64,000 nucleotides of DNA from the NCBI GenBank assembly GCA_905221605.1, contig CAJNDS010002187.1:359501-423500 (forward strand), given 5' to 3'. Position 1 is the first letter of the stretch. The number at the start of each line of letters is the position of its first letter. This document shows positions 18,340-29,362 of the stretch, piece after piece. This stretch comes from Symbiodinium natans. Its lineage: Eukaryota > Sar > Dinophyceae > Suessiales > Symbiodiniaceae. The position numbers and the translations under genes were made by a program. The notes beneath the pieces are model-generated. The model was not told the DNA's origin. It did not search any database and saw only the letters and a program-made list of their open reading frames with translations.

Positions 18340-20262
18340 AAACACTGATTCTCCAATCTCTGGTTAAAAGCGAATCCGAAGCTCAAGGACTGCAAGCTGC
18401 CAGTCAAGGCCCCATTGTCCTAGCTCTGGCTGAAGCAATGCCCGAAGCTCAAGGACTGCAAGCTGCCAGGCAAGGCCACATTCTCCAAGCGCTGCCTGAA
18501 ATGATGTCCGAAGCTCAGGGACTGCAAGCTGCCAGGAAAGGCCACATTCTCCAAGCTCTGGTTGAAGCAATGCCCGAAGCTACTGCAAGCTGCCAGGAAA
18601 GGCCACATTCTCCAAGCTCTGGTTGAAGCAATGCCCGAAGCTCAAGGACTGCAAGCTGCCAGGCAAGGCCACATTCTCCAAGCGCTGCCTGAAATGATGT
18701 CCGAAACTCAAGGATTGCAAGCTGCCAGGAAAAGCCACATTCTCCAAGCTCTGGTTGAAGCAATGCCCGAAGCTCAAGGACTGCAAGCTGCCAGGCAAGG
18801 CCACATTCTCCAAGCGCTGCCTGAAATGATGTCCGAAACTCAAGGATTGCAAGCTGCCAGGAAAGGCCACATTCCCCAAGCTCTGGTTGAAGCAATGCCC
18901 GAAGCTCAAGGACTGCAAGCTGCCAGGCAAGGCCACATTCTCCCACCGCTGCCTGAAATGATGTCCGAAACTCAAGGATTGCAAGCTGCCAGGAATGGCC
19001 ACATTCTCCAAGCTCTGGTTGAAGCAATGCCCGAAGCTCAAGGACTGCAAGCTGCCAGGCAAGGCCACATTCTCCAAGCGCTGCCTGAAATGATGTCCGA
19101 AACTCAAGGATTGCAAGCTGCCAGGAAAGGCCACATTCTCCAAGCTCTGGTTGAAGCAATGCCCGAAGCTCAAGGACTGCAAGCTGCCAGGCAAGGCCAC
19201 ATTCTCCAAGCGCTGCCTGAAATGATGTCCGAAACTCAAGGATTGCAAGCTGCCAGGAAGTGCCACACTCTCCAAGCTCTGGTTGAAGCAATGCCCGAAG
19301 CTCAAGGACTGCAAGCTGCCAGGCAACGCCACGTGCTCCAAGCGCTGCCTGAAATGATGTCCGAAACTCAAGGATTGCAAGCTGCCAGGAATGGCCACAT
19401 TCTCCAAGCTCTGGTTGAAGCAATGCCCGAAGCTCAAGGACTGCAAGCTGCCAGGCAAGGCCACATTCTCCAAGCGCTGCCTGAAATGATGTCCGAAACT
19501 CAAGGATTGCAAGCTGCAAGGAAAGGCCACATTCTCCAAGCTCTGGTTGAAGCAATGCCCGAAGCTCAAGTACTGCAAGCTACCAGGCAAGGCCACATTC
19601 TCCAAGCTCTGCATGAAATGATGTCCGAAACTCCAGGACTGCAAGCTGCCAGGAAAGGCCACATTCTCCAAGCTCTGGTTGAAGCAATGCCCGAAGCTCA
19701 AGGACTGCAAGCTGCCAGGCAACGCCGCGTATCCGAAGCCCGAAGCTCAAGGACTGCAAGCTGCCAGGCAAAGCCACGTTCTCCAAGCTCTGGCTGGAAC
19801 ACACTTCTACGCTCAAGGACTGCAAGCTGCCAGGCAAAGCCACATTCTCCAAACTATGGTAAAAACATGCCCCGAAGCTCAAGGAGTGCAAGCTGCCAGG
19901 CAAGGCCACAATCTCCCAGCTCTGTATGACTCAAAGACTGCAACCCGCCTGGCAAAACCACATTTTCCAAGCTCTGGTTGAAACACTATCCAACGCTCAA
20001 GGAACGCAAGCGGCCAGGCACGGCCACATTCTACAATCTCTGGTTAAAAGCGAATCCGAAGCTCAAGGACTGCAAGCTGCCAGTCAAGGCCCCATTCTCC
20101 TAGCTCTGGTTGAAATCGAAAACGAAGCTCAAGGACAGCAAGCTACCAGGCAAGGCCACATTCTCCAAGCTCTGCATGAAATGATGTCCAAATGATGTCC
20201 GAAACTCAAGGACTGCAAGCTGCCAGGAAAGGCCACATTCTCCAAGCTCTGGTTGAAGCAAA
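18340..20262 (-). CDS. FNIP-repeat (LRR-like) protein, broken frame
   Basis: About 29 tandem 66-bp units. On the minus strand each encodes a 22-residue repeat such as FGHCFNQSLENVAFPGSLQSLS, which matches the FNIP consensus (P-x-SLxxLxFGxxFNQ-L). Longest open part 18580-19722 (380 codons); further repeats continue in other frames at 18420-18608 and 19580-19909. A 5-nt deletion near 18580 and a shortened unit at 19725-19745 break the frame. The plus strand is also open (455 codons) only because the unit is a multiple of three. Units alternate FRQRLENVALP / FNQSLENVAFP, giving a 132-bp higher-order repeat. FNIP repeats form a solenoid, probably for protein binding. The array's 5' edge abuts the boundary box at 20262-20276. 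Likely pseudogene or exon copy. Confidence 0.7.
18428..20260. repeat. 66-bp tandem array with 132-bp dimer period
   Basis: Plus-strand unit begins GAAGCTCAAGGACTGCAAGC; alternate monomers carry CTCTGGTTGAAGCAATGCCC or GCTGCCTGAAATGATGTCC. The centre (18600-19700) is nearly homogeneous while both edges are divergent, the usual sign of unequal exchange. Confidence 0.95.
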
Positions 20263-20276
20263 AGGTGAATTTTTTC

Positions 20277-21672
20277 ACACGAAAGCGGGCTGCGTCGCTA
20301 GCCAGGTTAGGCTCTTCGGAACCGAAGTTCCGGAAAACATTAACTATGCACAGAAAAGGAAAAACTCTCGAGGTGTCCTTGGCCTGCTTAACACGGCCGA
20401 ACTATGTGCAGGGAACACCGAGAGAAAGCATTGAGGGCTTAACCAGTTCCGCGAGAAGCTCGGCGGCCTACGGCTACTCACTGGTTTGGCTCTATACAAA
20501 GCCCTAGGCAAATGTTCTGCAGGTTGAACTGCCTGGTCTGTACTGCCTACCCTATAAGCCCTGCCTGTACAGGGGAGATACTCACCCACATTCGGCTCAC
20601 TCAGAAAAGGCAGAAGGTCCGGAACCGACACATGGGCAATGCCTGTACAAACTGCAAACAAGTGGATTGGCAAAAGTCGCCAACCTCCGGAACAGGCCTA
20701 AGCTTTCTCGCACTTACTAACCTAGGCCCCAGAAACTCATGCCGCAGCAGCACTGAGCTCCTGTTTGCCCCGTATGCTGACCTGGTTTTCTCGCACTTAC
20801 TCACCAGGGAGGAAGAACCAACTTTCTCGCTCTTACTCACTGATTCAACCTCAGCGGCTCCAGAGGAACCCACACCACTTGCACGCAGGGAGGGCTTGGT
20901 TGATTTGGGCATCTCAGCTGGGCAGGCTTTCGGGCACCGAGCCACAGCCTTTAACCTCCGCAATCTGGTGCCTCAGGCTGTCCGTCAGCCTAGGTTTTGG
21001 TCCCTAACAAACAACGCCTGCCGCTAGGCTCCTCCTGGCTGGGCTTGCACCACCAGGAGAAAACAACACACCCTGCAGGGACAGCAAAGGAAATACTCAA
21101 AGGCCAAACACGGGTAACCCCAAACTGATGCAGGGCATCATGCCCTCGGCCTCAACCTGCCGGTGTACTTGGATCCTCGTCCGTTCCTCAACATCTCAGC
21201 GCGCAACCCTCCCCTCATCAACCAGTGAGGATCTACAGGGACCGGTACTGACGTTTTCCGTGCGTGCGCTGCGTTTGCGAGAACCCCGTGTTGGGCCTGA
21301 AAGTACCCGCAAGCACCTGAGCCCGAAAACCCGGTCCAGCGGTCTGCTTGACAGACCGAGCAAGGGTGCCGAACCGGTGTCAGGCTGAACACAGGCCGCA
21401 TCATGGCGGCCAGTCCTGCCGGGTGTCCAACGGAACAACTGCGAACCTATTCCGTTGGATGGAAAAGGGGGTGCCGGGACTGGGCACTGAACTGCTTTCG
21501 CTCTAACCTGCTTCCTTATGCAATCATTGCAAGCAGTTTCGCTTTGATTTGTACATCCTTGCTTGAAAAGGAGAGTCTCCTCTATGACATTGGATTCCGG
21601 AGGGGAGAGTCTCACCCTTGATTCTGGCAGGGCATAGCTCCTGCAATTTGAGTGGGTTGGGGCCGTATTAGG
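20277..21672. other. Non-coding or intronic part of the insertion
   Basis: No convincing ORF. Contains a perfect hairpin CGGAAC-CGAA-GTTCCG (20317-20332), a nine-pair hairpin at 20971-20994, and a family-type hairpin CCTCA...TGAGG at 21213-21230. Confidence 0.5.
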
Positions 21673-21870
21673 TCAGACCTCCCAGGGGATGTCTTCCAAG
21701 TCTTCAAAGCCACACTCAAGCCATTCACTGCTGCATGCTTCTTCTGGGGAGTCTAGATCCTGAGAACACCCTTCCTCAAGGAAGGTCCAGCCATGTGCGC
21801 TGGCTGCAGAAGACAGCGGCGCCAGCGAAGATTCTACGGGCTCCGTACCTTGGTGACCTAACTGACGCAA
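21673..21870 (-). CDS. Short acidic ORF at the 5' edge of the insertion
   Basis: 65 codons (MRQLGHQGTEPVESSLAPL..., ending EDLEDIPWEV). Acidic and Ser-rich with no domain. It could be a first exon of the FNIP or RT unit because of its position, but there is no independent evidence. Confidence 0.25.
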   Translation of the reverse strand: MRQLGHQGTEPVESSLAPLSSAASAHGWTFLEEGCSQDLDSPEEACSSEWLECGFEDLEDIPWEV

Positions 21871-21880
21871 GTCAGCCAGG

Positions 21881-22250
21881 GAGGTTTAGGAGGGTTTAGG
21901 AGGGTTTAGGAGGGTTTAGGAGGGTTTAGGAGGGTTTAGGAGGGTTTCGGAGGGTTTAGGAGGGTTTAGGAGGGTTTAGGAGGGTTTAGGAGAGTTTAGG
22001 AGGGTTTAGGGTGGTTTAGGGTTTAGGGTGTAGGGTTTAGGCTTTAGGGTTTAGGGTTTAGGGGGCTTAGGGGTGTTTAGGGGGGGTTTAGGGGGGTTAG
22101 GGGTTTAGGGGGTTCTGGAGGGGTTCAGGGGTTTTAGGGGGGTTTTTGGGGGGTTTAGGGGTTTTAGGGGGGTTTAGGGGTGTTTAGGGGGGTTTAGGGG
22201 TTGAGGCGGTTTAGACAAGGGGGAGTTTCGCGGGCTTAGAGGCTTTAGAG
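21881..22250 (+). repeat. GAGGGTTTAG decamer array, right part, and degenerate TTTAGGG
   Basis: Thirteen decamers to 22010, then TTTAGGGG variants with runs of G. The decamer is shared with 11801-11845. Confidence 0.9.
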
Positions 22251-23100
22251 GGCTTGGGGGGAGCCTCCCGCCCCCAAAAGCTTTTCAGCTCAGGGTTTAA
22301 GGGCAAACCCTGAACCCGAAACCCCCCTTAAATAGAGGGGAGCTCTAGGCCCAAGCTAGGCAGCCTTAGAGTAGGTGAAAGCCGCACCGGTTGCGCGTCC
22401 ACGAGATGATTGTCCGAAAACCGCAGCCTTGTAAATGGCCCCTGGGAAATGCTGTTCTGGACTTGGTAGCCTCTTTTTGGGTTTACCAGGTTCCCTTATA
22501 AAGTCACCAGCCCCCCCCCCCCCCCCCAAACAAAAAAACAAGACAAGGGTACCCTTATTGGAATATGGCTGCGGGGCTACCAAGTGGATGCTCTGTCTCA
22601 CGCTTGCTCGAGGCAGCGCCGGCCTGGGCCTTTTTGCAGGCTTTGGTGCACGTCGGCGCTGCGTTGCAGGTGTCATCCGGCAGCGGACAGAGCTTCAAGC
22701 ACTACCGGATTTTCCCAGGGTCCCGGCTCGGACATCTCCAGCATGTCTGCCCTCCAGCTGATCTCGCACAAGCAGCTTTTTCAAGCGAATGCAAGCCGGA
22801 TCGCTTCAAAGCAATACCCGAGCAACCCTAAACTCCCTTGAAGACAGTTCCCGAGCATGATCGGCTTCTTCTTGGACTTCCGATGTGTTTAGGGTTTGTG
22901 GGCAGGACTCATATTTAGTGAAGTCTGGGAAGTTTTAAGGGGCTTCGGGGTATACGTGGTGGGTTCCCGAAGTTCCTTTTCAAGTCAATATACATACTGG
23001 TTTGATAGGAGTGCGAAGGGTTCTTCGCTACAGCTTTGGGTGTGCCAACAGTGTCTCATGGAGGATCCGCCCCTTGTTGTAGTGCTGTCAGGGGCAACCA
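22251..23100. other. Repeat-poor block with weak coding potential
   Basis: Contains a C19 tract at 22509 and a plus-strand frame over 22700-22835 (SDISSMSALQLISHKQLFQ) preceded by CAG acceptor-like sites. No family match; not called as an exon. Confidence 0.3.
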
Positions 23101-24587
23101 AGCACCCTAAACCCTAAACCCTAAACCCTAAACCCTAAACCCTAAACTCTAAACCCTAAACCCTAAACCCTAAACCCTAAACCCTAAACCCTAAACCCTA
23201 AACCCTAAACCCTAAAGCCTAAACCCTAAACCCTAAACCCCCCTGAAGGACTCAAGCTCCGAAACTTTCTCCGAATCCAGCGATCCCAAGAGCAAAGGAG
23301 CGGCCCTTCAACGCCGAGAACCCTATGGCGATGTGCCCCTCCCGGGGGGGAGGGGGGGGGGGGTGGCCCGCTTGTTGTTTGGGGGTGAGGTGTTTAGGAT
23401 GCGGCGGGTTTAGGATGTGGGGGGTTTTGGGGTTCAGGGCTGTGGGATTGAGGTTGAGCCGAGGGGGGGGTTGGCAGGGGGCGGGGGGGAGTTGAATTGA
23501 AAGCCTTCGCTGCGTGGTAGGGCGGGCTGCTTGGTCAGTTGTCAGGTCTGGCAGCGTATGTTTGTTGCCTCTGTGCTGCTGCGACACTTGCATGGATGTC
23601 GGGTTCAGGGAAGCACGTGTTTAGTAATTTAGCCTCGTCTTGGCTTTGCGGAGCGGAATGTGTATTTTCTTCTGTGCACACAAGTATGCCCGTCTGCCGT
23701 ATGTATGGAAGTTCAAACAAAGGCAACGGTGCATGTATTCAGGTGAGCCCACCACATCGTGTTGACATGTTTGGTTTTTTGGTCCCAGCAGTTTGGGTTT
23801 TGATCTGCTTTCAGCTCTTGATACCTTGGACCTGGGCTCCGAGCAAGGGCCCGAAACCCTTAGGAGCCCGAATGCCCTCTGGCTCATGCTGCAACCCCCG
23901 AAACTTAAGTCCAAAACCCAAGCCTTGAAGGGTTTTGTCGGAGTCCGAAACCCCTGCGGCAAACCTTTTTGAACCCAATGGCGCCATCCATCCCATGCCC
24001 CATCCGCCACCCCATACCCTCCCGCCCCCCCGCTTTGTGGGGGACCGGGAGGTACGCCCAGCTGAAGCTCACGAATCTAAACCTTGAGCCTGCCCGGCTC
24101 CTGGCTTCGAAATAGGGTTTAGGGTTTAGGTGGGGCGTGTAGGTAGACAGGGCTTTCAGGGTTTCAAGTTCAGTGCGTCGGGTCTGCGGATTCATTCGGG
24201 GATAGGCAGAGGGCGCGGAGTGTAGGCGTTTTGGGTCCAAGGCCCAGAGTTCGTTTCACGTTGTTCAGTTAGGATGCTCGAAAGCTCAATGCCTTCCTAA
24301 ACCCTAAACCCTAAACCCTAAACCCTAAACCCTAAACCCTAAACCCTAAACCCTAAACCCTAAACCCTAAACCCTAAACCCTAACCCTAAACCCTAAACC
24401 CTAAACCCTTACACTCTGAGCCCTTCTCCAAAATGCCGCTCAGCCAAGAGCTTCAGTTGCGGTTGGGCTTCTCGTTTGCGGGGTGGTTTCGTGAGGGCAA
24501 CCTCAAGCCCGCAGACCCTCATCCCTAAACCCTAAACCCTAAACCCTAAACCCTAAACCCTAAACCCTAAACCCCAACTATTGAGTT

Positions 24588-24690
24588 CTTCCTAGGTAGG
24601 ATAAGGGGACCCTGAAAAGGGAACCCCTTCTTAACCCTCTTCTGGCTCTCTTAAACAGGGACCTTATTCAGAGGGTCTATGTCCCCAAGG
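24588..24690. repeat. Dispersed repeat family 1, copy a
   Basis: Shares CTAGGTAGGAT, CCCTCTT(C/T)TGGCTCTCTTAA and ACAGGGACCTTATT with 30659-30757. Confidence 0.85.
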
Positions 24691-24865
24691 GTCCCCCTAA
24701 TCCTATCCCCTAGTTCTATCCCCTCAACCCCTTCAACCGCAAACGCCCCCAAAACCTACTAGTCTAGGGTTTGGGGTTTCGGGTTTCGGGTTTACGTGTC
24801 CTGGCCTGTTTCTCAAATTCCGGTGCGTTGGTTGGCTTACAGTGTGTCCCATGTGTTTTTGGAAG

Positions 24866-24872
24866 CCCCCCC

Positions 24873-24903
<31 letters not shown>

Positions 24904-24905
24904 AA
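24866..24905. repeat. Poly(C)28 followed by poly(A)12
   Basis: Seen directly at the 5' edge of a CCCTAAA array. Confidence 0.95.
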
Positions 24906-25894
24906 CACAAACAAAACACAAGAAACAAAAAACAAAAACACCTAAACCCTAAACCCTAAACCCTAAACCCTAAAGCCTAAAGCCTAAAGCCTAAACCCTA
25001 AAGCCTAAACCCTAAAGCCTAAAGCCTAAAGCCTAAACCCTAAAGCCTAAACCCTAAACCCTAAACCCTAAACCCTAAACCCTAGACCTTAGACCCTAAA
25101 CCCTAAACCCTAAACCCCCCCTCTCCCCCCGCAACAAAAAAATCGAGGATGCATTGGGGCGGCCGCCAATCCCTGAAGGGCTCCATGCCGAGACACTCCT
25201 ACTCTCAAACCCAAGCCCGAAACCCCAAACCAAAACCCTAGACCCTAGACCCTAAACCCTAAACCCTAAACCCTAAACCCTAAACCCTAAACTTTTGCAA
25301 TTAGATCCTATGCTGCACAGCCCGCAGCCTAAACACCAAAACCCTCAAGTCCCTAGGATCCTGAACCCGAAGCCCCTCCCTGAACCCCAAACCCCCCAAA
25401 AACGGACAAAAACCCGCCTAAGCCCCAAACCCCAAAGTCCTCACAGGTACACCCTAAACCCGAAACCCTTCAACCCCGAAGAACCCTTAAACCCTAAACC
25501 CCACCCCCCAAACCCGAGGTGCGCCGCGCGGACGCGTCTGATGCGGCAGTCAGGGGCCCGAGGGCAGGGTTTAGGGTTCAGGGTGGGTTTAGGGTTTAGG
25601 GTTTAGGGTTTAGGGTTTAGGGTTTAGGGTTTAGGGTGTGTTTGGCTTAAGGTTCAGGGTTTGGGGTTTGGGGGGGGGGGGGGGGGGGCGGGAACCATTA
25701 CTTGGTGACTTAAACGAAAAATGTTGCGGCAAGGGGTTCCAAGAACAGTGACGTTGATGGTTTTGCCAGCTTTGGGAAGTGGCGTGTGCCGTGTCATTGT
25801 TCCTCCTCCTGCTTGCTTTCTTGTTTCGGTGGTTGCCCACTGTCCTCTCGGAGTCCTCTCGTGCCCTCGTGCCAGCTAGCATGCCCACGTATCT

Positions 25895-25965
25895 GATAGG
25901 TATATTTATATATATATATGTATATATATATATATGTGCACATATGTATGTATACATGTGTTTGT
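25895..25965. repeat. TA/TG-rich microsatellite
   Basis: Alternating TATATA and ATGTGCACATATGTATG. Confidence 0.9.
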
Positions 25966-27483
25966 ATACGCAGTGCATCGAGTCATGTTCAACCGGTTAG
26001 GGTTTCGTAACTGCTTCAAGGCAACGCCGACGTTCAACTCTTAAAGCAAGTGTGGATGCTGCAAGGAGGACCGTGAACTTGTGAATACATGCATATAGTA
26101 GCATTAGCAAGAACCTGGAATCATTCACATAAATCCCTGGTCAATCTCGCTGCTTTTCTGCTGCATCCACTTCCTTAGGAACTAGGTTCAGGGGTTGCGG
26201 GGGATGAGGTTTCGACGTCTGGGCGCTTTATGGGGTTTGGGTAGTTAAGCTGGGGCATCCACGTGCATCCCATACATAAACCCTAAACTCTATACAAGTA
26301 GGTTTCGAGGGCTTAAGCCCTAGCCCTAAACCCTAAACCCCAAACCCCTGGGGCTTAGGGAGTAGGCTGAAGGATGCTCAGGGCTCGGCGGGGTGGGGTT
26401 TAGGGTTGACGGAATGAGGGTTTAGTGTTTAGGGTTTAGGGTGTAGGGTTTAGGGTACGTCTGCGGCCCAACGAATTAGAGTGGATGGTTGAGGGTTTTG
26501 GGGGGTTTAGGGTTGAAGGAGTTTCGGGTTTTAGGGGTTTAGGGTTTAAGGGGTTTAGGGTTTGAGGGGGTTTAGGATTTAAGGCCTTTGGGGGTTTGGT
26601 CTTTAGGGTTTTAGGGTGTTTAGGGTTTTAGGGTGTTTAGGGTTTAAGAGGGTTTAGGGTTTAAGGGGTGTAGGGTTTAGGGTTTAGCCCGTGCTTGGCT
26701 TGAGACGCCTTCCTTTGAGGATCCTAAGCCCTCAGCCCTAAGCCCTCAGCTCTAAGCCCTAAGCCCTAAGCCCTAAGCCCTAAGCCCTGGGCCCTAAGCC
26801 CTAAGCCCTAAGCCCTAAACCCTAAACCCTAACCCCTTCTCGGCGGCCTCGATCTTGGCCCGAGCTGACACGTGCAGGTCTGCGAGGTTTCTCTCTCCAC
26901 GCAGGGTTGTTTCGGGTGTAGGGTGTAGGGTCACACACACACACCACAGACTGTCAGAGCCTGCGATATCTACGTACCCTTGTCACGTGTCTTGAGGCAA
27001 GGATGGCTACATGTCTCATGTCACCCTTTCTATTCAAGTTTGCTACAAGAATCCTGGGTTCAGGGCTAAGAAGCTTAGGATCTAGCCTTCACCGAGGGCC
27101 TCAGAACCCACAGCTTTCAAGGGGTTTCAGCGTTTCGGGCAGCAAAGTCTGGCCATCTCACAGTTCGCGCTGCGCTCAGCTTTCTGCGCTGGTTTCGAGC
27201 TACGCAAACCCCTGAACCCTAGACCCCTGAGACCTACAACCCCCCAAGGAAATCCTCAACCCTCAGCCCTGAACCCTAAGCTGTAAAGCTCTAAACCCTC
27301 AGACCCACCTTCCGGGACCTGTGTTGGGGAGGGCTTTCGTCTCTTCAAGGCCTAAACCCTAAACCCCCTAAGCTCCAAGCCCGATACCCCTGAAAGACCA
27401 AAACCCTGCAACAACATTCCCCCAGACCTAACATTATGACGGTAAGAAACCCAAAGCTGCCGAATGCACTACCCCCCACTACT

Positions 27484-27602
27484 TCCTAAAGTTCCGTAAG
27501 GTTCCGTAAGGTTCCGTAAGGTTCCGTGAGGGTTCCCTAAGGTTCCCTAAGGTTCCCTAAGGTTCCTTAAAGTTCCCTAAAGTTCCCCAAGGTTCCTTAG
27601 GT
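27484..27602 (+). repeat. GTTCC(G/C)TAAG short tandem repeat
   Basis: About 11 units of AGGTTCCGTA / AGGTTCCCTA. Confidence 0.9.
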
Positions 27603-28099
27603 ACCTCAACCCTAAGCCCTAAACCCTGAACCCTAAACCCTAAACCCCAAAACCCTAAACCCTAAATGAACCCTAAGCCCTAAACCCTGAACCCTAACCC
27701 TAAACTCCCCATGAACCCCTCTCCCTTAAGGACCCCAAAATGAAAGGGAACCCGCGCGCGGAGGCTTGTCGTCGCTAAGTCGCGGCAAGCAGCCGGCTGG
27801 CAATGGGGTGCGCCTTAGGAGGTTTAGGGTTTAGGGTTTAGGGTTCAGGGTTTAGGGTTTAGAGTTCAGAGTTTGGGGCGTGTCAGCAACTGAAAGTTGA
27901 GGATTTAATGGTTGGGGGGGGGGGTTTAGGGCTTCGCGAGGGCTTGCAGCTAGCCCCCGAAACCACCCTAAACCTGATTTTCACCAGATCCCTGCCCCCC
28001 CTCTCTGGTATTTCTTGGCGGTTCAAGACTTGGGGCTTGGATGCCTTAGATCAGCCCCCTCTTATGAGGTCTATGCCCATGTTGAGGGTTCGGGGATTT

Positions 28100-28250
28100 C
28101 TTGGAGGTTCATGGTACTTACTAACCACTTATAACTGGGCTTATAGCCCTACTTATAAGTGGAAGAACCCCTACAAGGCCCTTTAGGGGGATTGTAAGTA
28201 GGGTTATAAGTACTGTTATAATTGCTTAGTAAGTACCATGAACTTCCAAG
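28100..28250. mobile_element. MITE-like palindrome (family 2), copy a
   Basis: Terminal inverted repeats CTTGGAGGTTCATGGTACTT and AAGTACCATGAACTTCCAAG enclose 110 bp with internal CTTATAA palindromes. Related copies at 38253-38392, 44863-44992 and a truncated one at 45017-45108. Confidence 0.85.
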
Positions 28251-29328
28251 TAGGGCTTTAGGGTTCGGTGTTAGACCCTCAACCCTTAGGCGGAGGTTCT
28301 TAGACCCTAAGCTCAAGATTCAGGGTCTCGGCGTTTATGCGCTGGGGGTGCAGGGATAAGGTTTAGGCTTTATAGGGTGGGGCTCAGACATGATGCTCCG
28401 GCCCCTAAATCCTAGACCCTAACCCCTAAACCCCGAAACCCCTACACCCTAAAACCCTAGAGCCTACAGACGAGCGGTTCCTCTGCAGGGCGGCTCCGGG
28501 GAAAGAAACCGGGCTCGACCGTCCTTGGCTCAACCGTCCTTCCGTGGGTTCGGGGAAGCCCTAAATCCCCAATTTGGTAGGGTTTAGGGTTGAGGGCTTA
28601 GGGTTGTTTAGGGTTTAGGGTTGAGGGTGTTGGGGGGCTTACTGGAGTCTTAGTCCCTGCCCCTGCAGACTCCTGCGCCTCCTCCTTTTCTCCCAACTGC
28701 ACAACTTCTAGGGATGCGGATGTATGTCGAGTTTAGGGTTTGGGGGGTGGGTGGCTTTTGGGCTACTTGAGAAATCCCACAAGTTGAGCTTCGTATGGTC
28801 CGCTCTCCTTCTTGAAGCTCCCTTCCGGGGTTCCCTAAACATTCGTGGCCGCATTATGACGGGAGGGCCTAGGCCTGCCAAGGGACCATATGTAGGAGAA
28901 GCTGACCACAATAGATTTCCTTGGACGTCAGGGTTTGGAGTTTGGGGCTGGTATCGCAACGCGTGGCGTCCGATGAACCGGACCCACCTGGTATCGATCA
29001 ACCCTGGGTTCCGAAGCAGCCTGCAAACGACAACGCTCGACTGCGTGAGGCTTCAAGAATCTCGCCAGAAACCCCCCCCCCCCACAGCCCGGATCAAGAC
29101 CCATCGCTCCTGAGACGTCATCAAGCGCGCTGAAAGCCGGGCGGGTAAGTTCACCATCAGTCGGGAGACCCAGTGTTGCTGTCGTTTCCTGAACAGGTAC
29201 CATTGGAGTAGCTGTAGACTGCACCCATGGCTTAGTTTCACAAGCTCGGAGAGGTTTCTTCGGGGGGATGAGGGGATGACTGAACTGAAACGCTTTCCTG
29301 AAAACCGGTTGTCAAACCCACCCCAAAG

Positions 29329-29360
<32 letters not shown>
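29329..29360. repeat. Poly(C)32 tract
   Basis: The longest homopolymer in the window. Other C/G runs of at least 14: 22509-22527, 25671-25687, 30591-30608, 33558-33574, 37839-37852, 37881-37895, 38561-38584. Confidence 0.95.

Positions 29361-29362
<2 letters not shown>

Larger units (their letters stand above)
11846..21880 (-). mobile_element. Composite ~10 kb insertion, antisense in kinase intron
   Basis: The block is flanked on both sides by the same decamer repeat (GAGGGTTTAG) and is itself almost free of telomere-like repeats. Its recognisable coding parts are all on the minus strand: FNIP repeats, a 161-codon ORF, truncated reverse transcriptase-RNase H, and a kinase-like ORF. The box AAGGTGAATTTTTC marks several internal junctions and the 3' end. 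It may be one element or several nested ones; no target duplication could be separated from the repeat itself. Confidence 0.55.

Noticed and set aside
18562-19929. 455-codon plus-strand ORF over the 66-bp array
   Set aside because: Open because the unit is a multiple of three; the minus strand matches FNIP repeats.
23245-23330. LKLRNFL kinase catalytic-loop look-alike
   Set aside because: The matching residues split between two frames, and the position is wrong for both kinases.
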